DNA of 60,000 nucleotides, taken from Adiantum capillus-veneris (taxonomy: Eukaryota > Streptophyta > Polypodiopsida > Polypodiales > Pteridaceae). The stretch covers positions 27,243,969-27,303,968 of the forward strand of contig CM043942.1 in the NCBI GenBank assembly GCA_014529385.2, given 5' to 3'. Below are positions 45,691-60,000 of this stretch, in pieces. The translations under genes were made by a program, and so were the position numbers. Numbering within the stretch: position 1 is the first letter of the stretch; the number at the start of each line of letters is the position of its first letter. The notes under the pieces are model-generated. The model was not told where the DNA came from and made no database searches. It was given only the letters and a program-made list of their open reading frames with translations.

Positions 45691-46202
45691 AAAGGATGTT
45701 TAACCATTCGGTAAAGTATCAAAAGTCAAAACTTATCATAAGAATTTCCACGACATATTTCTATCAATTACCTTTATTTCACATTTCCACGACATATTTC
45801 TATCAATTACCTTAATTTCACTTTTCTAAGAGCCTAAGATTGTTCATTGGATTAAAGCATTAATTAGCGTATGATCTAGATATCTTAATTTAGCTCTACG
45901 AATCCACGCCTAGTTTTAAAAAATTAATCTACCAACTTTTTCCTTTAATTTATCGTTAAAAATAGTAACTTTTTTACATAATAATTTTCTAACTACATAT
46001 ATGAGCAAGATTTGTTTTCCCACCTTTCTCATGGTTTTCTTAATCTTTAGTAATTATCTTAAAAGTTTTTAGTTACCTTCTTTTTTTTCCCTTTAAGATA
46101 TTATCAAAAGTAGCTCATTTTTAGTAGGTAATTATTAAAGTAATTTTTTGATGAAGTTATATTTATCCCAACTTTCTAATAGTGTATAATATCTCTAAAA
46201 TT

Positions 46203-46970
46203 ATCTCAAAATTTTCTAAGTGGATTTTCTAATTATATTTTTTACTTTTTTGCCAAAAATAGAAGATTTTAGACATGGTAATTAGTAGAATTAATTAGAT
46301 AATTATGAGATAATTATCACAAGTTAATAATAAAATTTACCTCCTAAAATTATCTCACTAACTTCCAAGATGATTTACTACTTATCTTACTTAATTATTT
46401 ACTAAAAATAAAGAATTTAAACTATAGTAATTAGCAAAACTAACTAACTTACTATAAAGTATTTATCATGAATTCTTAACATTATAATCTACCTTTGAAA
46501 ATTATATCACTAACTTTTAAGCTCATTTACTAATTCTCCTATTGACTTTTCTACTAAAAACATAGAATTTAAGCTATAGCAATTAGCAAAACTCATTAAC
46601 TAATTACAAGATAATTATTACAATTTTTTAACACTATAATCATTCTTTAAAAAATATCTTACTAACTTATAAGTTGATTTACTAATTATCTTACTTAATG
46701 TTTTACTAGAATTAAGAATTTAAGCTTTAGTAATTAGTAAAACTAATTAACTAATTATGAGATAATTATCATGAGTTCTTAACATTGTAATCTACATCTA
46801 ACAAGTATCTCACTAACTTTTAAATTGATTTTTATTGATTATCTTACTTAATTTTCTACTACAAAAAGAATTTAAAAAATAATAATTAGTAAAACTAATT
46901 AACTAACTATGAGATAATTATCATGAGTTTTTAACACTTTAATCTAGCTTTAAAAATTATCTCATGATTT
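46203..46970. repeat. AT-rich satellite array, ~151-bp units (block I)
   Basis: The phrase ATTATCTCACTAACTTTTAA recurs at about 46203, 46350, 46500, 46653, 46805 and 46957, with about 150 bp between copies. Each unit also carries TTAGTAAAACTAATTAACTA and GAGATAATTATCA. Units are diverged. Confidence 0.85.
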
Positions 46971-48619
46971 ATTGAGCAATATTCTTAGTATTTTTATCAA
47001 TTTAAACTAAAAATTTTAATAAATAGATATTAAAATTAAGTAAAAAATTTAATATAATTTTCACAAATTTTAAACAATGTTTAAAAGCTCTAAAAATAAA
47101 TTCATACTTATGTAAGTTTAACTGGTATATTTTTCTTTAATTAAGATCAAAATTTGATAATTTCAATCCTAATATAGGCTATTAATGAGCTAGATTACTA
47201 ATCATAAACAAAGATTTAGTATTCAAAAAATTAATAATATATAAGAGTGTAATTATTAGTAGAGAGAGACTTAATTTTTCTAATTAATAAGATAATTTAA
47301 AAAAGACATAAATTAATATATCTTTCACTAATCTCATGAAATCAATGTTAATTACCTTGATTAATCAATTAGATTTTTTGATCTCTAATGATTTTTGGAT
47401 AGACTCTCTCTATGCTAGAGAGAAATTGAGAGGTCCCCAATCCGCCGCGACGCTAAAGTTGAAATGGGGTCCTTGATAGGTCTCTATGTCTTAGAATACA
47501 AATTGAAGTCCTTAAGTGAGAAAAATCTGAGAACTAGACTTTTGTCATTGGTAATGGCTTGGAACTAAAACCTTAGAAAAACACCTAGTCCTATCTCGTA
47601 GGTGAAAATAGAACAAAATTTAAAAGATCCAAAACTTTTTCAACTCTATAATTTCTGCAAATGGACTAAGGTATCCATGTCCAACGCTTTTTTCCCTCTA
47701 CATGAGTGAAGGCACAGTCGTTGGTGGACTCCTCTTCCACTAAAGAAGTCTTCTAACCCTAGTGAGCGAGAATAGATAGTTACCCAATTAATCGGGTCCA
47801 CCCATTCATGATCGACAATCTTAGTCAATCGCCACTTACCACCCCGCACTCACACATGCTTCTTTGTTTTCTAATTACTACCACAATCTTTTAACACTTA
47901 AAATAATGGTTTATTCTAACTTCCCGTCACAGTGATTCATTAAAAATTAAAAATTAAAAACAACATTGAAAAACAGTCTTTAACAAACAAACATCTTTAA
48001 ACTTAAGACAAGGTACAATCACTTAGAATAATCCTTGCAAAACCTGATACGTACTCAACTTGTCTCAAGCACAACTATACATGGGTAAAAAATGACACCC
48101 TTCCTTATTCATAGTCTGGGGTGAAGAAGACATCACCCAAAGTCCGGGGCACCCAAACGCCAAACCAGTGCCCATACAATCGGGCGGTTTCCCTAGGATA
48201 AAAACAGTATCCTACAATATATACAAACATACACATGCACAAAGTAAAAAAAAATTGTACATGGGGGTAATCAACTCATCAGTGTGGCTGAAAAGCAATT
48301 ACTATTCATCACCTAAAGTAAAAATATTTCAAAGAATTAGAGGTATCTTGAGACAAGTTGTCTTAAGGATGACCAATCAATTCTTTCCTAGTTCAACCAC
48401 ACTAACCCCAAGCATTTCTTTCCTATCTTACAAACAATTGCATGATGTTTTCTTGGAAGATATCCTTTCAATTTTCATCCAATTTTAATATTTCCCAAGT
48501 CCTTGTCCAATCTTTAACGGATGCAATGTTATAACTTAAGGAGAATTTGAACAAAAGTAATTAGAAAGACTATTTAATTATTTATGAGATAATTATCATG
48601 AAATTATAACACTATAGTA

Positions 48620-49330
48620 TTCTTTTAAACTATCTCACTAACTTCTATACTCATTTACTAATTATCTTGCTTGATTTTTAGCTAAAAATAGAGAGTTTAA
48701 GCAAAAATAATTAGCAAAACTACTTAACCAAAAAAGAGAGTTTTACGAGATGTTAAAACTATAATATTTTTCAAAAAATTATCTCACTAACTTCTAAAGT
48801 CATTTACTAATTATCTTGCTTAATTTTCATCTAAAAATAGAGAATTTAAGTAAAAGTAATTAAAGACACTACTTAGCTAATTATTAGATAATATTGATAT
48901 TTCTTTGAAAATTATTTTACTAACTTTTAAACTCATTTACTAATTATCTTACTTAATTTTTAGGTAAAAATGAAAAATTTAAGCAATAGTAATTAATAAA
49001 ACTAATTAACTAATTATGGGATAACTATCACAGGATTTTAACACTATAATCTTCCTTTGAAAATTATTTCACTAACTTTTAAACTCAACTATTTTTCTTA
49101 ATTTTAGTTAAAAGTAGAGAATTCAAATTTAGGTATTTTTAACACTTTAATCTACTTTCAAAAATTATCTCACTAACTTTTAAACTCATTTACTATATCT
49201 TGCTTAATTTTTAACTAAAAATAAAAACTTTAAGCAAAAGCAATTTAAAAAATAATTATCTAATTATGAGATAATTATCACAATTTTTTAACATTATTAT
49301 CTCTCTCTAAAAATTACCTCATGATTTAAT
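48620..49330. repeat. AT-rich satellite array, ~150-bp units (block II)
   Basis: Same satellite as at 46203-46970, with the phrase at about 48628, 48778, 48911, 49061, 49163 and 49313. One unit is shortened to about 102 bp. Confidence 0.85.
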
Positions 49331-51350
49331 AAAGTATATTTCTAAATTTTTTATTATTTTAGATTAAAAACAAGTAATTTTGGTCTAATTAAATACTAAA
49401 ATTAATTACAAAATTTTGATATAATTTTTACAGCATTCTTAGAGTGTGTCCAAGTTGGAAAGCATTCTTTAACAAACAAACGTCTTTCAATTGAAGACAA
49501 AGTACTGTCACTTGGAATAATCCTTGAAAACCCGACTCATACTCAACTTGCCTCAAGCACACCTATACATGCGTAAAAAACAACACCCTTCCTTATTCAT
49601 AGTCCTGGGTGAAAAAGTCAATACCCAAAGTTTGAAGCGCCCATACGTCAAACCAGCTGCACATACAACCGGCTGGTTCCCCTAGGATAAAAAACAGTAT
49701 CCTAACATATATATAGACATACACATGCATGAAGTAAAAACTCATCGTACATGGGGGTAACCGATTTATCATTGGCTGAAAAGCCTTCATTGCTCATCAC
49801 TTGAAGTGAAAATATTTCAAGGAATCAATGTGTCTTCAGACAAGTTGTCTTAAGGATGATCAATCAAAGATTTCCTTTTTGCTAACCCAAGCATTTCTTT
49901 CCTAGTTTACAAGCAATTACACGATATTCCTTGGAAGGTACCCTTTCGTTCTTAGCCACTTTAATAATTCCTACTTACCTTTCCTCTCCTTAACAGATGC
50001 AATGTTATAACTTTAAAAACATAAGCTACTTATAAACTTAATTTATAACCAAGACCCACCTGTGATTGATCCGAAACCTGTTGAGACTCGGGGGCACGCA
50101 CACTCTCATCTGTTGGCCTGCTACTCGGACCAGCCTCATGGTCGTGAGTGGCCCTAGCCCACTTTTGAATTGATATCATCATCTGGATACTGATTTGCTC
50201 GGGTCTTTTTGGGAGACATAGTCTTTATTCTTATAAAAGGTTGCTATCAAAACTCAAAACTTACCATAAGAATTTCCACGATGTATTTCTATCAATTACC
50301 TTAATTCCTCTTTTCTAAGCGCCTAAGGTTGTTCTTATAGCATTATAAATTATTTATTTTGGTGTGATATCTTTATTGAATCTTTTCAATATCTTAATTT
50401 AGCTATATGAATCGATGCCTAATTTCAAAAAATAAATCTGCTAACTTTTTTCTTTAATTTATAATCAAAAATAGAAACTTTTTGACATAATAATTTCCTA
50501 ACTATATATATAAGCAAGATATTTTTATCCTAGCTTTTTTGTGGTGTTCTTAATCTCTAACAATGATCTTATAATTTTTGAGTTAACTTCTTAATTTTAT
50601 CCTTTTAGATAAGTCAAAATTAGCTTATTTTTTACTTAATGATTTTTAAAGTAGTTTTATGATCGAGATGTATTTATCCCAACTTTCTAACACTCTATTT
50701 TACCTCTAGAAATTATCTCAAAAACATTTAAGTTGATCTTCTAATTATTCATTATACTTTTTTGCTAGAAATAGAAGATTTTAGACATGATAATTAGTAA
50801 AACTTATTAATTAATTATATGATAGTTATCACAAGTTTCTAATACTATACCACTTACCTTTAAAATATATATCTTGATTTATTAAGCTATGTTTCTAGAT
50901 TTTTGATCAATTTTTAAGCTGAAAATAGATAGTTTTTACTTAAATAAGTACCAAAATTAAGTAGAAATTTTTTGTATAATTTTCATAGCTTCTTAATAGT
51001 ATGTAGAAGCTTTGAAAATTAATTCAAAATTATCTAGACTTAATTGATATATTTTCTCTTAATTAAGATCAAAAGTTGGTAATTTCAATCGTAATATAGA
51101 TTAATTTTAACTAGATTACCAGTCATAAATAAAAATTTAATATTCAATAGATTAATAACATATAAGAGTGTAATTATTAGTAGAGAGAGGCTTAATCTTT
51201 ATCAATTAATAAGGTAAGTAAAAAATAAACATAAATTAACATGCCTTTCACTAATCTAACAAGATTAGTGTTAATTAGCTTAATTAATTAACTAGAATTT
51301 TTGCTCTCTAGTGAAATTTTGGTAGACTCTCTCTATGCTAGAGAGAAATT

Positions 51351-53429
51351 GTCAGGGTCTCCGAGTTTGTCTAAAATTGTGAACAGGTTTCTGGCACCTA
51401 GGGCCTGCATTTGGCAGTTTCTCGCTTCCCAATCAGTTTCGCAGTTGCCCCTAGCACCTCTTGCTACTATTTTTGAAAACATGGATATGGCATGTATTCG
51501 TTTGTTAGGCCATGTAACTAAATATCTTCTAGGCCATGTGAAATAATTATCTCCTAATGTTTCAAAAAATTTATTTAATGAAAGTGACTGTGAAAACTTC
51601 TGGCAAAGATTCGGGGGTCAATTTTGATCAGAATTTGATTATGAAAATTTTTGGCTGAAGTAAAGTTGTGCTTAAGATTTTAAAAATATCAATTTTGACT
51701 ATGTTCAGGATAAGGGTTAACTAGTTTGAATAACCAGTGCTCTCAAATAAAGCTTAGGGTTCATTTTCCTACTCCTAGAAAGGTGGAAACCTTACAGTGT
51801 GTGAAAATCATAAACCCTTTTATCTCACAACAACTAACCAAACCTAGGTAGGTGATCGTAAGGATCCCTTAAGCCATCATATTTCTCTACTTGTTTCTGT
51901 AAATTTGTTGGTTGCACCCTTCCCAACAGCTCTAACTCTATTCGTCTTTTGTGTTTCAGAACCGAGTTTTACCAATTCTGACCAAGTTTTTTTGAGCAAA
52001 GAGAAAGTCGAGCTGATTCCATAAAAGAAATATTAAAATCAAATAGATTACTTGAAATATTTCAAATAAATAGCTCACAAAAGCTACTTGTTACTATAGG
52101 ATGGCCTTTGAAATTGCAAACTCCTTAGCCATAATTTAGCTTAAACATACATTTCACCAAGTCAAAGAAAATTTTTGTAGCTTTTTTTTACTTATATTTG
52201 AGTCTTCTAAAGCGTGTATTGAGAAAACATTTGGCTTAAATTAATTATAATTAGGATTGCAGGCTATGGTGTAGGTCGAGAGTGTGCATGACATATGGGG
52301 CTTGTGAGCATAATGGAAGGTGCTACTGGCATAATTGGATTGCTACATGAAGGTCAACCACCTAATATATATAAGGATCACCCACAATTATGATGTTCCA
52401 TTAGCTAGCACAACTATAGGTAGTTGCAAGCATAAAATAGGGGTTTTTATTGACATTTGATGCACCAAGGTGAGAATAGGGTCCAATTGATTGATATGAC
52501 CATATCACTAGCTCTAATAGGAGTCAAAGAGGTAGTACCAAGTTTTTGACTAACCAAATCTTTGTCTTTGGAAGAGTTAAATATGTACGTAAGCTCATAA
52601 TTTGGTAGTGGGATCTAGATATATACTCTCGTGTTGCAACAACTAAACATTCAGCCAACTTTTATCCCTGCAAGCTGGAGAATGAGAAGTAAGTGGATGC
52701 AAAAAGGCATTGTGCAATCCATCCTACTTGCAAATTATAAGTTATCAATTAATTGAAATTGTTCAATGCTAGGATGTATTGTGATACTCGCAAATGCAAG
52801 ACCAAAAAATTCCATTACGAATGGAGGCTAGCATTCTCAAAGAAGGTATGATGTGAAACTTAAAGGATGGTAAAGGTGCCTCTAGAGCATTCCTCACAAA
52901 TTTTTCTCTTGATGATTATTTCTCAATCACCACTGTAAACATCTTGGGTGTGTATGTCGAAGGTTAATGCCCATGGGCCATCACAAAGATCTCAACAAGG
53001 TGTCACATTTTAAAACGCCCCTGTGTATGCAGGAGGTTGATTCCCATGGAATATATCTCAACAAGGTGCCACATTTTAAAATGCTGCCAGTGCCTTAAAA
53101 AACCTAGGTTTAGTGTACAAATTTTGACTTTACTTCTATATTTTAAATTTAAAGATGAAAAAACCTACAAAATTTAGAGAAATATACTATAAATTATTGT
53201 AAAAATTTCAAATTTTTATCAATTTACCTCTAAAATTGCTCACGTATAGGTTTGCCTCAAGGTTTGCCAAGTTTTTGAGAAGAAGCTTTTTTCTAGCACT
53301 AAACGCCCCATACACTCAGATTAAGAAATCAACACCCATTTTCTTGAGGTTTGAAATCCCTCCAAATCAGTCCACGGCAACGCGGACTAATTTTGGGCTC
53401 TTTTAACCTGGCTTCATCCATGCATGTGC

Positions 53430-53432
<3 letters not shown>
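51351..53432. other. Intergenic with a 73-bp imperfect tandem pair
   Basis: No gene or known element recognised. At 52962-53080 a unit (AGGTTAATGCCCATGG..TCTCAACAAGGTGTCACATT) occurs twice, 73 bp apart. Confidence 0.5.
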
Positions 53433-53481
<49 letters not shown>

Positions 53482-53626
53482 AGCATCACCCAAAGTCGAC
53501 GAATAAATCAGGTGGTGATCCGGCTTTTATGATGGACCTCGTGCCAGAGAGAGAGACTTTTACTTTACTTATTAGTAAATATTGTTAATGGAAGCAAGCT
53601 ACATGCTCTACTTGGAGGGCAAAGGT

Positions 53627-53671
<45 letters not shown>

Positions 53672-53737
53672 ATCACACAGATGCCCAAAGTCATCGAATA
53701 AATTAGGTGGAGATCCGGCTTTATGATGGACCTCATG

Positions 53738-53770
<33 letters not shown>
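53433..53770. repeat. (GA)n cluster flanking a duplicated ~75-bp unit
   Basis: GA runs at 53433-53479, 53631-53670 and 53741-53770 alternate with two copies of a unit (CATCACCCAAAGTCGACGAA..GATGGACCTCGTGCC) at 53479-53545 and 53669-53740. The Ser-Leu frames they open are not genes. Confidence 0.9.
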
Positions 53771-55900
<2,130 letters not shown>

Positions 55901-55919
55901 GGAAAGCTTGGCGGTGGCA

Positions 55920-56180
55920 ATGGCCGGAGGCTCGATGGCTAGTGTCGACGAAGAACACATGGAATCCTCCACTACCTTTGTCAATGAAAATTTGTCTATG
56001 GAAGGTATTATGGGGGGCCTGCCAAAACAAGCGACAAGATCTTATCCTATGGTATCGGCTTCGACAGGTGCTCGGATTGTAGAATGGCTAGGGAGGACAT
56101 GCCCCACTTATTAATGGAATGTCCGTGGGTCAAAAGCCTAGCAGGTAAGGTGTGCAAATGGATTCAAAGTACCTAGAAGA
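55920..56180 (+). pseudogene. LINE zf-RVT domain fragment (different family)
   Basis: The plus strand reads NPPLPLSMKICLWKVLWGA (about 55965-56020) and, after a frameshift, CSDCRMAREDMPHLLMEC (about 56070-56125) with C-x2-C-x8-H-x4-C spacing. This is the zinc-binding domain that ends plant L1-type ORF2 proteins ('lP.k.k.FlWr...g' then 'HLl..C'). The wording differs from the LINE copies at the window ends, so it is another family. No RT core or poly(A) tail was found nearby. Confidence 0.6.
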
Positions 56181-57680
56181 TAGGGTTCTCCAAGAATGAT
56201 TTTCTTCTTGGAGGGAAAGGGATGAAAAGTCAAAAAGCTTTTGATATGTACTTAAGTTGTTATATTTTTCTTCTTCCACCATGTCTAGAAGGGCAGGAAT
56301 GGCCGATTCTTTGATCAGGATCTCTTGGTAGCCAACTACTCAGAGATTATCCAAGAAACCAAGGTAATTATTATCAAGATTGGAAAAAGCAAGATCTTAG
56401 ACGAATGGAATAGGATAACTTTCACACTCAAGTCTAGGACAATTTGATGTATGTGAGGTTGGGGCGTTTGGAGAAAAGCCTAATCATTGGTTTGCTATGG
56501 AATGTATGTGACTATGACTCGAACCGAGCATGATGTTGATGTAATAGTGTTCTTTTATTGATAGAGCCTCTCACATATTGTGAGATTTGCCAAAAAGAAA
56601 AAAGGATACCAATAGAGCAAAACCTATTTATATAAATTTCAAGGAAAAGCTAAAGAAAAGTGTCCTAGGGAAAGTTTAGCTACAAACTGAGATAGAAGGA
56701 GCGTTGTTTGTTGATCATTAATTTTGTGCTTCTCAACTACATTCACCATCTCACAAGCGTTGCGAGCCTAAGAGAATTTTGGTGCCAAAGCTAAACACTC
56801 TAAGATCTTTCAAGAAAAAGATGAGGAGAAAGGTGTGATGGAAATCTAGCTCGTATATTTTTGTTCATATCACGACCAAATAGATTTTTACATTAGAGAG
56901 TGTGATACATTCTTCTTAGGGAAAACAATAATAATAGAGAAAATCAACTAAATACCTAAAATTTGAAAAAATTTCCAAAATATCCCTTGAACCTCCAAAA
57001 TCCCAAAACTACCTCTCATATTTTGCCGAGGAGAATTTCCAAAATGCACTTAAATTTTATTCAAAATTTATAAAATACCTCTGTAATCTCGTAAACATAT
57101 TCAACGAATTGCAAAGGATGATAGAGTTAGGACTTTAGGTGGTATTGTGGGCTCTTAAGATGAAATAATTTTGTATTTGTAAACATAGATACCTCTATTT
57201 GTGAGCTCATTTGTGATTTTAATTTTTGAGAGGACCCTTAACAAGAGATCTATGTTATCGAAAAGAATAAATTGAGGAAAGAAATTGGAGCAATTCATTT
57301 AAATTTGGTACAAAGGATAAGTATTTCTAGAATTATTCAAATTGGGAGGTATTTTGGGACATTTCACAAATTTCAAGGGTATTCTTGTGATTTCCCCATA
57401 ATAATATTAATTGCATCAATGAAAGAGAATTTTCACCATGATTATCTAGGGAGGTTTGATTGATATTGGAATGTGAGCGTTGCACATCACGTGAGTATGT
57501 GCCCACAATTTTACAATATTTTTATTGATAGGAATCTTTGCAAGATTCCTTCTCGCCACTCCGCGTGGTCTTTCATAGTAAGCAACATGGAAAGCTGAAA
57601 GACGAGGGGAGGAGGAGGAAGGTCGTGTTGTAGGTGCACGTCCAAAGATAACAAGCACAAATGTTATATATGACTGAAAA
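56181..57680. other. Intergenic, nothing recognised
   Basis: AT-rich DNA with short open frames lacking domains. It may include 3' remains of the LINE fragment at its left. Confidence 0.45.
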
Positions 57681-57682
57681 TT

Positions 57683-58640
57683 ATGACACCAAAAAGAGCA
57701 GTCATTTTTGTAGTCGATTTATACATTCCTCATCATTATTCCCCCTTTTATGCTTGCATGGATAGATATCATTCATTTTTTGATGTAGAGGAGGACACTG
57801 CTTATTTCAAAGGAAAAGGTGATGTTATTGTTTTTGGGGATATAAATGCTCGCACAAAAACATTGCAACGTGATACTCGATAATTTGATATAACATACAT
57901 TTTAAGGGAGTTGGAGGAAGTCTTGTATGATCGTACTTCAATAGATGAGAAAGAGCAGGATCATTATGAAAAGCTGTTTTTACACATGGGTATGCTCATT
58001 GTCAATGGTGTATCTTTGTAGAGTGGAACCGATGGATTTTAATATATAAAATAATGTATCTCCATTATGTATAAACATGATGGAGATAGTGTGAATGACT
58101 ATATACTACTCTCGGAAGTCATCTTGTATTGCATAAAGAGTTTAACGCTTAGCCAATGGTCCCCGAAATCAGACCATCGGACCTTATATATTGAACTTGC
58201 ATGTGGAGAAGCAACTAAGCATGATAATCTTAATCAAAGGGAAGAGAATTTAATACTTTTTATGGATTTCAAATAGACACCAATGTATATTGAAATGATT
58301 GAACAAAAGTTATGGATGACAAAGCTTCAACATGACGCATTATTGAAAACTAAATGGGAAGCTTTCAAGAAATTTATTTGTTCTTATGTCGAAGAATGCT
58401 TTGTCTTCTCAACAAAGATAGATCACGCAAAAGATGATTTGATAAAGAACGTCAAGATGCTCGAACGTCCTTGAAAAAGCTTGATACAACTATGGACATA
58501 GACAACTATCAACGTTATTTACATACATACAAGGCATTGATTCAAAAGAAGAGAAGACGATAGAAAGTAAAGCATCAATTTTTTCAATTCCAAGCAAAGG
58601 CACGTGCATGTGAGATTTTAGAGAAACTTGAGGGACAAGC
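57683..58640 (+). pseudogene. LINE endonuclease C-terminal part and linker
   Basis: GDVIVFGDINARTKT (about 57820-57865) matches the GDfN motif of the apurinic-type endonuclease that LINEs use to nick target DNA. VNDYILLSEVILYCIKSLTL (about 58090) and SPKSDHRTLYIEL (about 58165-58200) match its later 'iDYillS' and 'SDH' motifs. Linker sequence follows with WEAFKKFICSYVEECF (about 58350-58400). The pieces are in several frames with stops between them. The N-terminal catalytic half is missing, so the enzyme would be inactive. Confidence 0.75.
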
Positions 58641-60000
58641 GGGTGGAGAGTTTTGGTAACTTGAGACTTGTGGATATGTACAAACATTGTAGGCAACTAT
58701 ATGAGCAACCAAATGCTGAAAAAATATCATTTTATGGTTCACTTCCATGTATGTCCTCTTGTTTTACTATTGAGGATGTGTGCAATGGACTCTAAAAGTT
58801 GGTCACTTGCAAAGTGAGAGATCTTCAAGGTATCAAGCCGGAAATGATTAAATGGTTGGGAGAGTTTACACATGAGTGGATGTGTGATATTGTCAATCTT
58901 GCACTTCAACATAGTACGCCTTTTGATTGGAGTACTAATTGGGTCAAACCTTTGCATAAACGAGGAGATGTAAAGAATGTAAATAATTATTGGACTATAA
59001 TGATTGGGTCTCTTATGGCAAAGTTTCTTGGGTGCATATTGGAGATGAAATTGAGTGATTGGACTGAAGAGAATGACAACCGTGCAAAAGGACAAGCGGG
59101 TTTTTATCGATGCCATAGCACCATTGATCGTCTTGTCACTCTTCGTGTTCTCATGGAGGAAAGAGATTGTATTACTGCTTTGTGGACTTTAAGAAAGCCT
59201 TTGATATGATTCCAAGTAACAATTTGTGGAGAAAGATGGAAGAACTCCAAGTGCCAAGTAAGTTTATGCTTGTGGTTTCTCAAATCTATGAGAAAATGAT
59301 GTGTCAATTGCGCATGGAAAGAGGAATTCCAAAAAAATTCCCAAGCACTATTGGGGTTAAACAAGGATGTCCGTTGTCACTAACTCTCTTTGGTCTATCC
59401 ATCGATCAATTGGAACAAATGGTACTTGACTTTATCCAAGAAGAAGGCATTAAAGAGGTCATTATTTGCAATGCGAAAATTATGCTTTTGTTGTATGTGG
59501 ATGATGTAGTGCTTCTAGCACACACTTTAGAGAATGCACAAAAGCTTATGGTTGTCCTTGAGAAATTTTGCTTGCACGGTGACCTAATTGTGAACAAATC
59601 CAAAACAAAGGTTATGCTTGTGAAAACCAACCATAAGGAGAAGCCATGCATTATGTCCAACAATGAGAGACTTGAAGTTGTTGAGAGCTTTAAGTACCTT
59701 GGCCTTGAGGTTCCGACCAACCACAAGTGGCATGAATGTGTTATGCACTATTTGGAAGCCAGAAAGAGAGCATAGTATGCATTTGAGAACATGTGTAATA
59801 CGGAAAACATGAAGTGTTGGGTTCTCAACAAGCACCTTTTTGACACGTTGGTGACGGCAATTCTTCTTTATGAAGTTGAAGTGTAGGATGGGAGCATCTC
59901 AAAGTCGTATCAACGTCTACTTGGAAAGAGTTTGAGAATGTCCAAAAGCGTTTTCTTACAAACTTTCTCCAAGTTAAGACATAAACACTACATACGCTCC
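58641..60000 (+). pseudogene. LINE reverse transcriptase, frameshifted, partial
   Basis: RT motifs in order: NWVKPLHKRGDVKNVNNYW (about 58935-58995), GQAGFYRCHSTIDRLVTLR (about 59090-59150), YYCFVDFKKAFD (about 59170-59206, catalytic Asp, after a frameshift at 59167-59209), GVKQGCPLSLTLF (about 59355-59395) and YVDD (59494-59505). KSKTKVMLVKT and FKYLGLEVP follow. A TAG near 59773 replaces Tyr found in copy 1, and an 11-bp insertion near 59910 shifts the frame again. This would be the polymerase for target-primed copying. The remaining C-terminus lies beyond the window. Confidence 0.88.

Larger units (their letters stand above)
44447..51350. repeat. Higher-order duplicated block (about 3.4-3.9 kb units)
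   Basis: Segments recur in the same order. A head (AGAGGTCCCCAA.., 44447 and 47430) is followed by a body with AAGCATTCTTTAACAAACAA (about 44908, 47972, 49460), an AT-rich satellite part and a tail ending CTCTCTATGCTAGAGAG (about 47408 and 51330). The third body copy lacks its head. Copies are clearly diverged, so the duplication is old. Confidence 0.8.
57683..60000 (+). mobile_element. LINE retrotransposon, 5'-truncated copy 2, runs off window
   Basis: Same family and strand as the copy at 1-1278. It begins inside the endonuclease domain (the first roughly 100 residues are absent), passes through linker and RT, and leaves the window at a point equal to about position 484 of copy 1. 5' truncation is typical of LINE insertion. 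Confidence 0.88.

Overview
This window looks like nuclear DNA of a land plant with a repeat-rich genome, most likely a fern or another seed-free plant. The signs are Copia, Gypsy and LINE elements of plant type, long CT/GA microsatellites, AT-rich intergenic DNA, and decayed pentatricopeptide-repeat (PPR) fragments whose wording (MYAKCGVLQKAQ, SWNALI, QQGQGQEAL) is typical of lineages with many RNA-editing PPR genes. The lineage is an inference. I see no intact host gene, no rRNA or tRNA gene and no CRISPR array. Nearly everything recognisable is a mobile element, and every long reading frame is broken.

Layout. 1-1278: 3' part of a LINE ending in a microsatellite. 1471-1720: GC-rich palindromic repeat. 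1740-4290 and 8945-9250: a minus-strand PPR pseudogene array split by a complete Copia element (Copia-1, 4382-8740, TSD CTACT). 9604-12142: plus-strand Copia relic without RT (Copia-4). 12143-17613: 'element A' on the minus strand, with a putative LTR and polypurine tract, a two-ORF coiled-coil coding region, and a leader array of about 285-bp repeats, each carrying a palindrome. 17614-22987: Gypsy relic on the minus strand (RNase H, two zinc-finger modules, integrase, then a protease-like domain after the integrase). 22988-40670: 'element B' on the plus strand, with a second palindrome-bearing array of about 285-bp repeats, a Gag-like ORF with a zinc knuckle, two protease-like stretches and a putative 3' LTR. 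Element B was split by two Copia elements of one family: Copia-2 (23038-28198, minus, TSD ATAAA) and Copia-3 (30789-35893, plus, TSD GATAG). 42330-42945: another fragment of that Copia family. 42960-43160: second, inverted copy of the GC-rich palindromic repeat. 43963-51350: large duplicated blocks containing about 151-bp AT-rich satellite arrays. 51351-57680: mostly non-coding DNA with GA/GT microsatellites and a small LINE fragment. 57683-60000: second copy of the first LINE family, same strand, running off the end.

The genes do not form a pathway; the window is a record of nested insertion. Target-site duplications and LTR comparison order the events: element B was present first, Copia-3 (strongly diverged LTRs) entered before Copia-2 (5 differences in 228 bp), and Copia-1 (8 in 192 bp) is of intermediate age. 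Premature stops are mostly TAG where CAG is expected, and in one case this is shown directly by comparing Copia-2 with Copia-3. That is the mark of cytosine-methylation decay.

The most unusual content is (i) the two palindrome-bearing leader arrays, similar in design but different in palindrome sequence, each upstream of a retroelement-like ORF; (ii) a Gypsy polyprotein with two tandem zinc-binding modules before the integrase core and an aspartic-protease-like domain after it; and (iii) the large coiled-coil two-ORF element A.
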